Source of the DNA: Flavobacteriales bacterium
GTDB taxonomy: Bacteria > Bacteroidota > Bacteroidia > Flavobacteriales_D > Sanyastnellaceae
Length of the DNA: 61,241 nucleotides
Assembly: GCA_002862785.1 (NCBI GenBank)
Contig: PKDZ01000050.1
Span: 1 to 61,241, forward strand
Direction of reading: 5' to 3'
The first letter of the stretch is position 1, and the number at the start of each line of letters is the position of its first letter. Shown piece after piece: positions 18,452-27,253 of the stretch. The position numbers and the translations under genes are program-made. Below the pieces are notes generated by a model that saw only the letters and a list, made by a program, of their open reading frames with translations, was not told the origin of the DNA and did no database searches.

Positions 18452-19216
18452 TCAGACATCCGGAGGCAATGCACGCGGGTCCACGGGCCGGACACCCCGC
18501 GGCTTCAATCGTCGAACGCGTGGCGAGGGTGGAAGCACGGAAAGGTCAAAGAGGGCCGGGCCCTTCGTCTCCAGATTTTCGAGCGCCTGTTCGTCGGCCA
18601 GGCCATACATGAAGTTTCGGTCGCCCAACACCATCTCGACAATGCCCCAACCGACCAGCAGGGCCAGCAAATCCTCGGTGGCTTGAGCGGAGCGCCGAAC
18701 GGTGCGCAGAATCTGGCGGAAGCCGAGAAGCTTCCCCTTGCGCCAAGTGCGGAAGAGGCGGCCAACGTGCCGATCGTATTCGAAGGCCGGACGATCCACC
18801 CGAAAGCGGTGGTCCCAGCAACGGGACAGAACGGCGTTGACCCGGATGTTCTCGTCCTCCAGCCGGAGATAGGTGTTCCATTGCCCCTCCTCATCCTCTG
18901 AGCGATGGGGCCGCTGGCGCGAGGGCTCGACCACCACCTCCAGCACACTCCGTACATCGGCCTTCCAGACCTGGGTCCTGAACTCCACGGCCGGTTGACA
19001 GTACATCTCCGCCGCGGCCTCAATCATGTGCAGCTCTTCATCCACCCTGACACCGCTGACCGTGCCGTTGTCCTTCACCCCGACCAGCAGGCGCCCCCCA
19101 TCCGCGTTGGCAAAGGCCACCAGCGTCCGGGCGATTTTCCGGCTGTCGTCGATGCGCGTCTTGAAGTCCTGTTGTTGGTGCTCCCCTTCCGCGATCATTC
19201 GAAGAACATGCGACAT
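18452..19216 (-). CDS. AlbA_2 / Schlafen-fold putative DNA-binding protein
   Basis: 254 residues. Residues 5-130 match the AlbA_2 (Schlafen-like) domain: EGEHQQQDFKTRIDDSRKIARTLVAFANADGGRLLVGVKDNG, here split over the E-x-DFK and NADGGRLLVGVKD motifs. The C-terminal half is not recognised. Members are often annotated as ATP-binding or transcriptional regulators; substrate and targets are unknown. It is divergent from rimP. A near -7 box (CATCTTTG) ends 4 nt before its ATG. Confidence 0.8.
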   Translation of the reverse strand: MSHVLRMIAEGEHQQQDFKTRIDDSRKIARTLVAFANADGGRLLVGVKDNGTVSGVRVDEELHMIEAAAEMYCQPAVEFRTQVWKADVRSVLEVVVEPSRQRPHRSEDEEGQWNTYLRLEDENIRVNAVLSRCWDHRFRVDRPAFEYDRHVGRLFRTWRKGKLLGFRQILRTVRRSAQATEDLLALLVGWGIVEMVLGDRNFMYGLADEQALENLETKGPALFDLSVLPPSPRVRRLKPRGVRPVDPRALPPDV

Positions 19217-19220
19217 GGCA

Positions 19221-19228
19221 CAAAGATG
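19221..19228 (-). promoter_or_regulatory. Possible -7 box 4 nt from the AlbA_2 gene start
   Basis: Reads CATCTTTG on the minus strand, one mismatch to TAnnTTTG. It ends 4 nt before the ATG at 19216. Weak alone, but it fits the close spacing seen at other starts here. Confidence 0.25.
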
Positions 19229-19274
19229 GAGTGGTCCCCCCGGCGCCGGGATGCGGAGTCCACGGGATTTTGCC

Positions 19275-19282
19275 TACTTTCG
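19275..19282 (+). promoter_or_regulatory. Possible -7 box for rimP-nusA-infB
   Basis: TACTTTCG fits the TAnnTTcG variant of the Bacteroidota -7 box, which also appears before acyl-CoA dehydrogenase, hemL and the DUF2723 gene. A transcript from here would have a leader of about 78 nt containing the hairpin at 19314-19332. No clear -33 TTG. Confidence 0.35.
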
Positions 19283-19313
19283 CACGGTCGACGATGGGTT
19301 GACAGGATGACAA

Positions 19314-19338
19314 GGGGGGCCGCAAGCCCCCCTTCTTC
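19314..19338 (+). terminator. Leader hairpin before rimP (attenuator candidate)
   Basis: GGGGGGC (19314-19320), loop CGCAA, GCCCCCC (19326-19332), then TTCTTC. The 7-bp GC stem followed by a pyrimidine/T-rich tract looks like an intrinsic terminator. No plus-strand gene ends before it. It lies between the possible promoter and rimP, so it may attenuate the operon that encodes NusA itself. Confidence 0.5.
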
Positions 19339-19363
19339 TTCGCCCCTCGTTCGGTACGACGAC

Positions 19364-19834
19364 ATGATCAACGAGAACGACATCCGGAATTGGGTCGAGG
19401 AACACCTTGAAAATCAGGGCGGTTTCCTCGTGGATGTGTCCGTCTCGGACGGAGCGGACATCCGCGTCCTCGTGGATGCCCCGGACGGCATGCCCATCTC
19501 CCGGTGCGTCGAGATTTCCCGGCTCATCGAGGGCCGACTCGACCGCGACGTGCAGGACTTCGCCCTGCAGGTCTCCACGCCGGGTCTGGACCAGCCCCTC
19601 AAACTCCGCCCGCAATACGACAAGAATGTCGGGCGCGGGGTGAAGGTGCAGCTTCACGACGGCCACAGCGTCGAAGGCACCCTGACCACGGTCGGGGACG
19701 ACGGCATCGTCGTCGAACACAAGGAAAAACGCAGAATCGAAGGCCGAAAGGCCAAAGAATGGGTGACGGACCGGCACGAATTGGCCTGGGACAGCATCGC
19801 CACCACCAAAGTCAAGATTTCATTCAAGCAATAA
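19364..19834 (+). CDS. rimP: Ribosome maturation factor RimP
   Basis: 156 residues; needed for 30S subunit maturation. The N-terminal domain shows RNWVEEHLENQGGFLVDVSV and IRVLVDAPDGMPISRCVEIS. The FALQVSTPGLDQPL motif is the family hallmark, and a C-terminal Sm-like domain follows. The ATG at 19364 gives the normal RimP N-terminus; the frame is open further upstream without family similarity. The stop overlaps the nusA start by one base (TAATG), making the usual rimP-nusA-infB operon. Confidence 0.95.
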   Translation: MINENDIRNWVEEHLENQGGFLVDVSVSDGADIRVLVDAPDGMPISRCVEISRLIEGRLDRDVQDFALQVSTPGLDQPLKLRPQYDKNVGRGVKVQLHDGHSVEGTLTTVGDDGIVVEHKEKRRIEGRKAKEWVTDRHELAWDSIATTKVKISFKQ

Positions 19835-21066
19835 TGGATACGGTGAACCTGATTGACTCCTTCCGGGAGTTCAAGGAATTGAAGAGCATTGACCGCGAGA
19901 CCATGATGGGCATCCTCGAGGAGGTGTTCCGCAACATGATCATCAAGAAGTACGGTGCAGACGACAACTTCGACATCATCATCAACCCCGAAAAGGGCGA
20001 CCTCGAGATTTGGCACAACCGCGAGATTGTGGAAGACGGTGAGGTCGAGGATCCCGTCGCGGAAATCGCGTTGAGCGACGCCCTCAAGATTGAGGACGAC
20101 TTCGAAGTCGGCGAAGAGGTCTCCGAGGAAATCAAGCTGGCCCACTTCGGCCGCCGCAACGTACTGTCCATGCGCCAGAACCTCGCTGGCAAGGTGATGG
20201 AATTGGAGAAGGACGCCCTCTACCGCAAGTACAAGGACCGCGTTGGCGAAATCATTTCCGCCGAGGTCTACCAGATCTGGAAGCGGGAGATTCTGCTCGT
20301 CGATGACGACGACAACGAGCTGATCATGCCCCGCGACCAGCAGATCCCCGGCGACTTCTTCCGCAAGGGAGACGCCGTCCGTGCTGTGGTCGCCGAGGTG
20401 GACATCCGCAACAACAACCCGCGCATCCTGCTGTCCCGAACCGCGCCTGAATTCCTGGCCCGCCTGTTCGAGCAGGAGGTGCCCGAGATTTATGACGGCC
20501 TCATCACCATCAAGAAGGTGGTCCGTGCCCCCGGCGACCGCGCGAAGGTGGCCGTGGAGTCCTATGACGACCGCGTCGACCCGGTGGGCGCCTGCGTCGG
20601 CATGAAGGGATCCCGCATCCACGGCATCGTCCGAGAGTTGAAGAACGAGAACATCGACGTCATCAACTACACGGCCAACGACCAGCTGCTCATCGCCCGC
20701 GCACTGAGCCCGGCCAAGATTTCCTCCATCACCATCAAGGGGGAACGCGCTGAGGTCTTCCTCCAGCCTGACCAGGTTTCCCTCGCCATCGGAAAGGGCG
20801 GACACAACATCAAGCTCGCCGGCCGCCTGACCGGGTACGAAATCGACGTCTACCGCGAAGGCGAGACTGAAATCGACGACGTGGAACTCAAGGAGTTTGC
20901 CGACGAAATCGAGGCCTGGATCATCGAGGAGCTCGAAAAGATCGGATGCGACACCGCCCGGAGCGTCCTCAACCTCAGCGTCGAAGATCTCGCCAACCGC
21001 ACCGACCTCGAGGTCGAGACGGTGGAGGATGTCGTCAAGATTCTCAAGGCCGAATTCGACGCCTGA
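19834..21066 (+). CDS. nusA: Transcription termination/antitermination factor NusA
   Basis: Binds RNA polymerase and RNA to control pausing, termination and antitermination. 410 residues: an N-terminal polymerase-binding domain (DSFREFKELKSIDRETMMGIL), an S1 domain (GEIISAEVYQIWKREILLV), and KH1/KH2 with GACVGMKGSRIHGIVRELKN and SLAIGKGGHNIKLAGRLTG. A short C-terminal helical tail follows; there are no extra acidic repeats. The start overlaps the rimP stop. infB follows after 48 nt. Confidence 0.97.
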   Translation: MDTVNLIDSFREFKELKSIDRETMMGILEEVFRNMIIKKYGADDNFDIIINPEKGDLEIWHNREIVEDGEVEDPVAEIALSDALKIEDDFEVGEEVSEEIKLAHFGRRNVLSMRQNLAGKVMELEKDALYRKYKDRVGEIISAEVYQIWKREILLVDDDDNELIMPRDQQIPGDFFRKGDAVRAVVAEVDIRNNNPRILLSRTAPEFLARLFEQEVPEIYDGLITIKKVVRAPGDRAKVAVESYDDRVDPVGACVGMKGSRIHGIVRELKNENIDVINYTANDQLLIARALSPAKISSITIKGERAEVFLQPDQVSLAIGKGGHNIKLAGRLTGYEIDVYREGETEIDDVELKEFADEIEAWIIEELEKIGCDTARSVLNLSVEDLANRTDLEVETVEDVVKILKAEFDA

Positions 21067-21114
21067 TTCCCCACCCCATTCGCCCCTCAATCCCAGCCTC
21101 CCGGAACCCCACAC

Positions 21115-23862
21115 ATGTCTGACGTCTCCAAACCGGTCCGCCTGAGCAAGGCCGCCCGCGAGTTCAACCTCGGGGTGGACACCATCGTCGAATTCCTCGC
21201 CTCCCAGGGAATCGAAGTCGAACGCAAGCCCAACACCAAGTTGGAGCCGGAGCACTATGCGCTGGTCCGGGCGAATTTCGCCGACGAGAAGGCGGCCAAG
21301 CAGAAGGCCAAGCAGAAGTCAAAGACCCTGCTGGAGATGGAGGCTCTGGCAGTCGAATCCAAGATGTCCACGGCGGAGGAGGTCGCCGAGGCTTCATCGG
21401 CACCCGCACCAGAGCCAACACCGGAACCAGCTCCGGCTCCGGAGCCCGAACCGGCTCCTGAACCCGACCCGACACCCGAACCCGCTCCGGAACCTGTCGC
21501 GGAAGAGACGCCGACAGAAGAAGAGGCTCCGGCTGAAGAAGAGAAGAAGGAAACAACCCCGCCGGAGTCCACCGTGAAGGTGGTCGGAAAGGTGGACCTC
21601 GATGCCGTTGCCCCGAAAAAGGCCAAGAAGACCGCCAAGAAGGAGCAGCCCGCTCCAGCCAAACCGGAGGCACCGAAAACAGAAGCCGCTCCGGTGGTCG
21701 AAGAGGCCAAGAAAGAGCCCGTCAAGCCCACCGAACCTGCCGAACCGGAGGCTGAGGTGGTCCGGGCCAAAGCAGAAAAGCTCAGCGGCCCGACAGTCGT
21801 GGGCAAGATCGACCTGCCCGTCGAAAAGAAACCGACCACGGCCGGCGAGAAGCGCAAGCGGAAGCGCATCACCAAGGTCGATGTGGAAGCCGCCGGTCAA
21901 CAACAGGCTAGCAAGCGTGGCCGAACGGTAACCGGTGCCCCCCGAAAGGAGATTTCCGACAAGGACATCCAGAAGGAAATCAAGGAAACGCTCGCCCGCC
22001 TGAGCAAAGGCAAGAAGACCCAGGCCAGCGCCAAGACCCGCCGTGCCAAGCGCGACGCCAAGGCCGAACGGGCCGAGCGTGAGCAACTCGCCCAGATGGA
22101 GGCAGCCCACACGCTGGAACTAACCGAATTCGTGACGGCCTCCGAGCTCGCCACGATGATGGACATCTCCGTCAATGAGGTCATCTCCGCCTGCATGTCA
22201 CTCGGCATGATGGTCTCCATCAACCAGCGCCTCGACAAGGAGACCATCGGCATCATCGCCGAGGAGTTCGGTTATGGCGTGGACTTCGTGTCCGCCGAGG
22301 TCCAAGAGGCCATCGAAGTGGAGGTGGACAGTGACGACGACCTCATTTCCCGTCCTCCGATTGTGACCGTCATGGGCCACGTCGACCACGGAAAGACTTC
22401 TTTGCTGGACTACATCCGCAACACCAATGTGATCGACGGTGAAGCCGGCGGCATCACGCAGCACATCGGTTCCTACAGCGTGGAGCTGGAGGACGGTTCT
22501 CGAATGACCTTCATCGACACCCCGGGTCACGAGGCCTTCACGGCCATGCGTGCCCGTGGTGCACAAGTCACGGACCTCGCCATCATCATCGTGGCAGCCG
22601 ACGACGCCGTCATGCCGCAGACGAAAGAGGCCATAAGCCACGCCCAATCTGCAGAAATCCCCTTCCTCATCGCCATCAACAAGTGCGACCGCGAGGAGTC
22701 GAATCCCGACAAGATTCGCACCGAGCTCGCTGAGCTGGGCATCCAAGTGGAGGAGTGGGGCGGCAAGACACAAAGCCAGGAAATCTCCGCCAAGACCGGA
22801 ATGGGCATTGCTGAATTGCTTGAAAAAGTGACCCTCGAAGCAGAATTGCTCGAGCTCAAAGCCAACCCGGAAAAGCGGGCGGTGGGCACCATCATTGAAT
22901 CCAGCTTGGACAAAGGCCGGGGATACGTGACCAACCTCATCGTCTCTGCCGGCACCCTCCGTGTGGGGGACGCCATGCTGGCCGGACAATACAGCGGCAA
23001 GGTGCGCGCCATGACCAATGAGCGCGGCGAAACCCTCAAGGAAGCGGGTCCTTCGACTCCAGTGTCCATCCTCGGACTCGACGGAGCGCCGAACGCCGGT
23101 GATGAATTCCACATCTTCGAAGGCGAAAAGGAAGCCCGCGCCATCGCCCAAAAGCGCCAGCAACTGCAGCGCGAGCAGGGCATCCGGACGCAAAAGCAAG
23201 TCACCTTGGAGGAACTCGGTCGCCGGATTGCGGTGGGTGAATTCAAGGAACTCAACCTCATCATCAAGGGAGACGTGGACGGTTCCACCGAGGCCTTGGC
23301 CGACTCCCTGCTCAAGCTGACCACGGAGAAGGTGCAGGTCAACGTCATCCACAAGGCTGTGGGTCAGGTCTCTGAAAGCGATGTCTTGCTGGCGTCCGCC
23401 TCTGAGGCCATCATCATCGGCTTCCAGGTGCGCCCAAGCGGAACGGCCCGAAAGCTGGCCGAGAAGGAAGGCATCCAGATTCGCCTGTATTCGATCATCT
23501 ACCAGGCCATCGAAGAGATGAAGGAGGCCATGGAGGGCCTGCTGTCCGCCAAAATCGAGGAGCGCATCACCGGCACGGCCGAAATCCGCGAGACCTTCAA
23601 GATTTCCAAGGTGGGCACGATTGCAGGTTGCTTCGTGACCGACGGCACCATCCACCGGAACCACGGCATCCGCGTCATTCGCGAAGGCATCGTGGTCTAC
23701 ACCGGCGAGCTCGGCTCCCTCAAGCGCTTCAAGGACGATGCGAAGGAGGTCAAGAAAGGCCTCGAGTGCGGCCTCAACGTGGAGAAGTTTAACGACATCA
23801 AGGTGGGCGACATCATCGAAGCCTACGAGGAGGTCGAAGTGAAGCAGACCCTCGACGACTGA
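21115..23862 (+). CDS. infB: Translation initiation factor IF-2
   Basis: GTPase that brings initiator tRNA to the 30S subunit. 915 residues. A short IF-2N helical domain at the start ([20 protein letters not shown]) is followed by a long Pro/Glu/Ala/Lys-rich linker (about 75-320). A second IF-2N precedes the GTPase core with G1 [16 protein letters not shown]3 DTPGHEAF and G4 NKCD. The C-terminal beta-barrel and IF-2C domains follow. The linker is low complexity but in frame, as is common in Bacteroidota. Confidence 0.97.
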   Translation: MSDVSKPVRLSKAAREFNLGVDTIVEFLASQGIEVERKPNTKLEPEHYALVRANFADEKAAKQKAKQKSKTLLEMEALAVESKMSTAEEVAEASSAPAPEPTPEPAPAPEPEPAPEPDPTPEPAPEPVAEETPTEEEAPAEEEKKETTPPESTVKVVGKVDLDAVAPKKAKKTAKKEQPAPAKPEAPKTEAAPVVEEAKKEPVKPTEPAEPEAEVVRAKAEKLSGPTVVGKIDLPVEKKPTTAGEKRKRKRITKVDVEAAGQQQASKRGRTVTGAPRKEISDKDIQKEIKETLARLSKGKKTQASAKTRRAKRDAKAERAEREQLAQMEAAHTLELTEFVTASELATMMDISVNEVISACMSLGMMVSINQRLDKETIGIIAEEFGYGVDFVSAEVQEAIEVEVDSDDDLISRPPIVTVMGHVDHGKTSLLDYIRNTNVIDGEAGGITQHIGSYSVELEDGSRMTFIDTPGHEAFTAMRARGAQVTDLAIIIVAADDAVMPQTKEAISHAQSAEIPFLIAINKCDREESNPDKIRTELAELGIQVEEWGGKTQSQEISAKTGMGIAELLEKVTLEAELLELKANPEKRAVGTIIESSLDKGRGYVTNLIVSAGTLRVGDAMLAGQYSGKVRAMTNERGETLKEAGPSTPVSILGLDGAPNAGDEFHIFEGEKEARAIAQKRQQLQREQGIRTQKQVTLEELGRRIAVGEFKELNLIIKGDVDGSTEALADSLLKLTTEKVQVNVIHKAVGQVSESDVLLASASEAIIIGFQVRPSGTARKLAEKEGIQIRLYSIIYQAIEEMKEAMEGLLSAKIEERITGTAEIRETFKISKVGTIAGCFVTDGTIHRNHGIRVIREGIVVYTGELGSLKRFKDDAKEVKKGLECGLNVEKFNDIKVGDIIEAYEEVEVKQTLDD

Positions 23863-23866
23863 TCTC

Positions 23867-24182
23867 GTGACGGTGGAGCTGCAGAGCAAGCTGCCCCATC
23901 TGGGGACCACCATCTTCACGGAAATGTCCGCCCTGGCACAACAGCATGGGGCGGTCAACGTATCACAAGGGTTCCCGGACATTCCTCCGCCTGAGGGGCT
24001 GGTGGCTGCGGCCGTCCAAGCGCTCCGTGATGGGGCACACCAATACGCCCCCATGGCCGGCCGGCAAGACCTTCGAGACTGGATCTGTCGCCACACTGCA
24101 GGCCACACTCCGCCAGGAAGACATGATGGCGTTCCGCCGGAAACTGCCGTTCCTGGAAGACGCGGACGCCTGCAAGGGTTGA
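23867..24182 (+). pseudogene. Deletion scar: start of methionine aminotransferase joined to end of an omega-amidase
   Basis: Beginning at a GTG 4 nt after infB, the first 74 or so residues match the N-terminus of class I/II PLP aminotransferases of the methionine aminotransferase group (KLPHLGTTIFTEMSALAQQ, then VNVSQGFPDIPPPEGLV and QYAPMAGRQDLRDW). The PLP-binding core is missing. From about 24090 the good coding pattern moves to the next frame and ends at a stop at 24180-24182 with MMAFRRKLPFLEDADACKG. That ending resembles the C-terminus of YafV-type omega-amidases as I remember it. Both genes form an operon in many Bacteroidota, so one deletion of roughly 1.5 kb would explain the join. 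An assembly error is possible. Confidence 0.6.
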
Positions 24183-24554
24183 TCAGCCTGCAGACCGCAG
24201 GATGCGGTTCATCGCCCGGCCTTTGGTCAACTCATCGACCAGCTTGTCCAGCACCCTGACTTGGCGGGTCAATTCGTTGTCCAGCTCCTCGATCCGATAC
24301 CCGCAGATGACCCCCTTGACCTCTTCCGCCCTGGGGTGGACGTTGGCTTCCTCGAAAAACACAGCAAACGTGGACTTGCGCTCCACATGGGCCGCCAATT
24401 GCGCATCCGAATACCCGGTCAGCCAAGTGAGCACAGTATGGAGCTCCGCCACCGTGCGGCCCTTTTTTTCCACCTTGGCGACACAGTGCGGGTACACCGA
24501 AGCGAACGTCATCTCCGCAATGCGGCGATGGTGGGCTTCCGTGGCAACCGGCAT
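24183..24554 (-). CDS. DUF2200 family protein
   Basis: 123 residues. The pattern is characteristic of DUF2200: EMTFASVYPHCVAKVEKKGRT, then LTWLTGYSDAQLAAHVERK, then CGYRIEELDNELTRQVRVLDKLVDELTKGRAMNRIL. The function is unknown; the fold is likely all-alpha and cytosolic. It ends one base after the scar upstream and lies 17 nt after the acyl-CoA dehydrogenase on the same strand, so the two may share a transcript. Confidence 0.85.
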   Translation of the reverse strand: MPVATEAHHRRIAEMTFASVYPHCVAKVEKKGRTVAELHTVLTWLTGYSDAQLAAHVERKSTFAVFFEEANVHPRAEEVKGVICGYRIEELDNELTRQVRVLDKLVDELTKGRAMNRILRSAG

Positions 24555-24571
24555 GGGTGGGGCTCAGGCCC

Positions 24572-25771
24572 TCACTTGAAGGCGTTCTCGCCGGTGATGT
24601 CGAGGCCGGTGATGAGCAAGTGGATGTCGTGCGTGCCTTCGTACGTGATCACGGACTCCAAATTCATCATGTGACGCATGATCGGGTACTCCCCGGTGAT
24701 GCCCATTCCGCCCAGGACCTGGCGCGCCTCACGGGCGATGTTGATGGCGATCTCGACGTTGTTGCGCTTGGCCATGGAAATCTGTGCGCTCGTGGCCTTG
24801 CCTTCATTCCGGAGCTGGCCGAGGCGGAGGGTCAGGAGCTGGGCCTTGGTGATCTCGGTGATCATCTCGGCCAACTTCTTCTGCTGCAACTGGAAGCCCG
24901 CGATGGGACGGCCGAACTGCTCGCGCTGCTTGGCATAGCGCAGGGCCGTGTCGTAGCAATCGAGTGCGGCACCAATGGCGCCCCACGCAATGCCGTACCG
25001 GGCACTGTCGAGACAGCTCAACGGAGCACCGAGGCCGGAGCGACCGGGCAGGATGTGCGACTTGGGCACCTTGACGTCCTCGAAGATCAGCTCTCCGGTG
25101 TCAGAGGCGCGCAGGCTCCACTTTCCAGTCATCTTCGGCGTGGAGAACCCTTCCATGCCACGCTCCACCACAATGCCGTGGATGCGACCCTCCTCATTCT
25201 TGGCCCAGACCACGGCGATGTCCGCAAAGGGCGCGTTGGAAATCCAGAGCTTGGCGCCGTTGAGGATCACGTGCTCGCCGTCGCCAGCGTCCTTGTAGTT
25301 CGTGACCATCCCTCCGGGGTTCGAGCCGTGATCCGGCTCGGTGAGGCCGAAGCAGCCCATCATCTCACCGGTGGCAAGCTTGGGCAGGTATTTCATCTTC
25401 TGCTCCTCAGACCCATACTTCCAAATGGGGTACATGACGAGGGAGCTCTGCACGGAGGCCGTGCTGCGGAGACCGCTGTCACAGCGCTCCAACTCCTGCA
25501 TGATGATGCCGTAGGAAATCTGGTCGAGTCCGGCTCCCCCATACTCCTCGGGGATATACGGCCCGAAGGCCCCGATGGCGCCCAAACCAGGCAGAATGTG
25601 CTTGGGGAAGACCTGCGTTTCAGCGGCGTCCTCGATGATCGGACTGACCTCCTGCTTCACCCAGGCACGTGCCGCATCGCGGATCAACTTGTGCTCCTCG
25701 GTCAAGAGGTCATCCATCATGTAGTAGTCGTGACCCTGATACAGGTCGGTTTTGACGGAACCCATGTTCAT
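24572..25771 (-). CDS. Acyl-CoA dehydrogenase, glutaryl-CoA dehydrogenase-like
   Basis: FAD-dependent dehydrogenase, 399 residues. It shows ACADs motifs: the N-terminal helical domain (LLTEEHKLIRDAARAWVKQE), GCFGLTEPDHGSNPGG with the FAD/substrate loop, LRASDTGELIFEDVKVP, and the catalytic base region VITYEGTHDIHLLI near the C-terminus. The Glu-Gly-Thr arrangement and overall order resemble glutaryl-CoA dehydrogenases (lysine/tryptophan breakdown), but the substrate is not proven. Start at 25771 or 25765 (MNMGSV or MGSV); the open frame beyond 25771 would cross the promoter. Divergent from the pseudouridine synthase. Confidence 0.9.
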   Translation of the reverse strand: MNMGSVKTDLYQGHDYYMMDDLLTEEHKLIRDAARAWVKQEVSPIIEDAAETQVFPKHILPGLGAIGAFGPYIPEEYGGAGLDQISYGIIMQELERCDSGLRSTASVQSSLVMYPIWKYGSEEQKMKYLPKLATGEMMGCFGLTEPDHGSNPGGMVTNYKDAGDGEHVILNGAKLWISNAPFADIAVVWAKNEEGRIHGIVVERGMEGFSTPKMTGKWSLRASDTGELIFEDVKVPKSHILPGRSGLGAPLSCLDSARYGIAWGAIGAALDCYDTALRYAKQREQFGRPIAGFQLQQKKLAEMITEITKAQLLTLRLGQLRNEGKATSAQISMAKRNNVEIAINIAREARQVLGGMGITGEYPIMRHMMNLESVITYEGTHDIHLLITGLDITGENAFK

Positions 25772-25775
25772 GGTG

Positions 25776-25783
25776 CGAAAATA
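25776..25783 (-). promoter_or_regulatory. -7 box for the acyl-CoA dehydrogenase gene
   Basis: Reads TATTTTCG on the minus strand (TAnnTTcG). It ends 4 nt before the ATG at 25771, so the mRNA should begin at or next to the start codon. Its TA lies inside the palindrome at 25782-25800. Confidence 0.45.
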
Positions 25784-25800
25784 CGATGCCCGCCATCGTA
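25782..25800. promoter_or_regulatory. Perfect inverted repeat between divergent genes (operator candidate)
   Basis: TACGATG-CCCGC-CATCGTA: perfect 7-bp arms around a 5-bp centre in the 42-nt gap between the acyl-CoA dehydrogenase and the pseudouridine synthase. Each arm contains the TA of one of the two outward -7 boxes. A dimeric regulator bound here would block both promoters. No T tract follows, so it is not a terminator. Confidence 0.5.
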
Positions 25801-25806
25801 CACTTG
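25799..25806 (+). promoter_or_regulatory. Possible -7 box for the pseudouridine synthase gene
   Basis: TACACTTG, one mismatch to TAnnTTTG. It ends 7 nt before the ATG at 25814. It is the plus-strand counterpart of the minus box at 25776-25783, and both emerge from the same palindrome. Confidence 0.35.
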
Positions 25807-25813
25807 ACCACCC

Positions 25814-26791
25814 ATGGACCGGGAACCCACATCCACAAAGGAATTTGCCGCCGCAACCGCTCGAATCGGGCCCAATCGGGCCGGCCAGCGGATGCAAGAG
25901 GCCCTCGTCGGTCTCTTCCCGGACTGGCTCCCCAGCCGGAAATCCTGCCGCAAGGCCATCGACCGCGGCGAGATTCACTGCAACGGCCAGGTGGCAGGGA
26001 CCGCCCTGCGGGTACAGGCCGGCGACCAGGTCGACTACCGGCCCGAAGCCAAGGACGCCCCCGACCCTGGCGCGATTCACCCCGGGCCGCTCCGCCTCCA
26101 CCGTCCAGATGGGGCGGACTTCGCCTTCGTCTGGAAACCAGCCGGCATCGCCACCAGTGGACCCGGGGTCCGTCACCTCGCCGGTCTCATCGCCCACCGC
26201 GCGCAGCAAGGATCGCACGACGAGCAAGAGGGCCTCAGGGCCAGACGGCCCGACGGCATGCCCTCACCCCACCCGTCCCATCGGCTGGACCGAGCCACGT
26301 CAGGATGGGTCTGCGTGGCCCTCACCTTGCCCGTGGCCGAGGCCTTGGGCCGGGCGTTTGCCAACCGCCAGGTCGACAAGCAGTACCTCGCCCTCGCTGC
26401 TGGCCGCCTCGAAGACGGTCAAGCGGAGACACCGATCGATGGAAAACCCAGCCACACGGCGTGGCGGGCCCTTGGCACGGGTCCCTTGCCGGTCCACGGT
26501 GAAGCCACTTTGCTCGACATCCGACCGACCACCGGCCGCACCCACCAGATCCGACGCCACCTCGCCGAGGCGGGGCATCCCCTCGTCGGCGAGGACGAAC
26601 ACGCCGCGCCGGGCGTCGACCCCGCCAAGGCGCCGCGCTATTCGGGTCAAGGGCTGTTCCTCTGCGCCATCGGCTTGACCCTTCCGGAGGGCGACCACGG
26701 ACCGGCCGCAGCCGTCCACGCCACACCACCGAACAAATACCGGCGCATCCGATGGGTTACGGACGCCCTGGAACAACATGGTTTCCGCTGA
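25814..26791 (+). CDS. RluA-family RNA pseudouridine synthase
   Basis: Isomerises uridine to pseudouridine in RNA. 325 residues. An N-terminal S4-like RNA-binding region (SRKSCRKAIDRGEIHCNGQ, VQAGDQVDY) is followed by the catalytic domain with HRLDRATSG (catalytic Asp). The RluA motif TGRTHQIRRHLAEAGHPLVGE comes next. The closest RluA subgroup cannot be told from sequence alone, so no symbol is given. It converges on rnhA; the two stop codons abut as TGATCA. Confidence 0.9.
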   Translation: MDREPTSTKEFAAATARIGPNRAGQRMQEALVGLFPDWLPSRKSCRKAIDRGEIHCNGQVAGTALRVQAGDQVDYRPEAKDAPDPGAIHPGPLRLHRPDGADFAFVWKPAGIATSGPGVRHLAGLIAHRAQQGSHDEQEGLRARRPDGMPSPHPSHRLDRATSGWVCVALTLPVAEALGRAFANRQVDKQYLALAAGRLEDGQAETPIDGKPSHTAWRALGTGPLPVHGEATLLDIRPTTGRTHQIRRHLAEAGHPLVGEDEHAAPGVDPAKAPRYSGQGLFLCAIGLTLPEGDHGPAAAVHATPPNKYRRIRWVTDALEQHGFR

Positions 26792-27253
26792 TCAGAGTGT
26801 GGCCTCGTAGCCGTCGTCGATGAGCAGGCCCTTCTTCTGGTAAGCCGTCACGGCGAGGTGATCCGCCCGCTCGTTCATCGGATTGCCGGCGTGGCCCTTG
26901 ACCCAATCAAACCGCACCTTGTGGCGCCGATAGACCTTGAGGAACCGCTGCCAGAGGTCCGGATTCTTCTTGCCCTTGAAGCCCTTCTTCTCCCAATTGA
27001 ACACCCACCCCTTCTCGACGGAGTCGATGACGTATTTGCTGTCGCTCACCACCCAGCACTCGGTGCCGTCTCGCTTCAGCGCTTCGAGGGCGACAATGAC
27101 CGCGAGGAGCTCCATGCGGTTGTTGGTCGTCATGCGATAGCCGGCGGTGAACTCCTTGCGGTGACCACCCCATTGGAGGATGGCGCCATAGCCCCCGGGA
27201 CCCGGATTGCCCGAAGCACCGCCGTCGGTGTGGATCACGACGGGATCAGGCAT
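26792..27253 (-). CDS. rnhA: Ribonuclease HI
   Basis: Cleaves RNA in RNA-DNA hybrids. 153 residues, normal length. Catalytic residues are visible: Asp in IHTDGGASGNPGPGGYG, Glu in TNNRMELLAVI, Asp in VVSDSKYVIDSV and Asp in NERADHLAV, plus the flexible His in KGHAGNP. The basic handle region (KKGFKGKKNPDLWQRF) is present. The start overlaps the MarC-family gene by 8 nt, so it is the last gene of the DUF2723-purN-marC-rnhA run. Confidence 0.96.
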   Translation of the reverse strand: MPDPVVIHTDGGASGNPGPGGYGAILQWGGHRKEFTAGYRMTTNNRMELLAVIVALEALKRDGTECWVVSDSKYVIDSVEKGWVFNWEKKGFKGKKNPDLWQRFLKVYRRHKVRFDWVKGHAGNPMNERADHLAVTAYQKKGLLIDDGYEATL

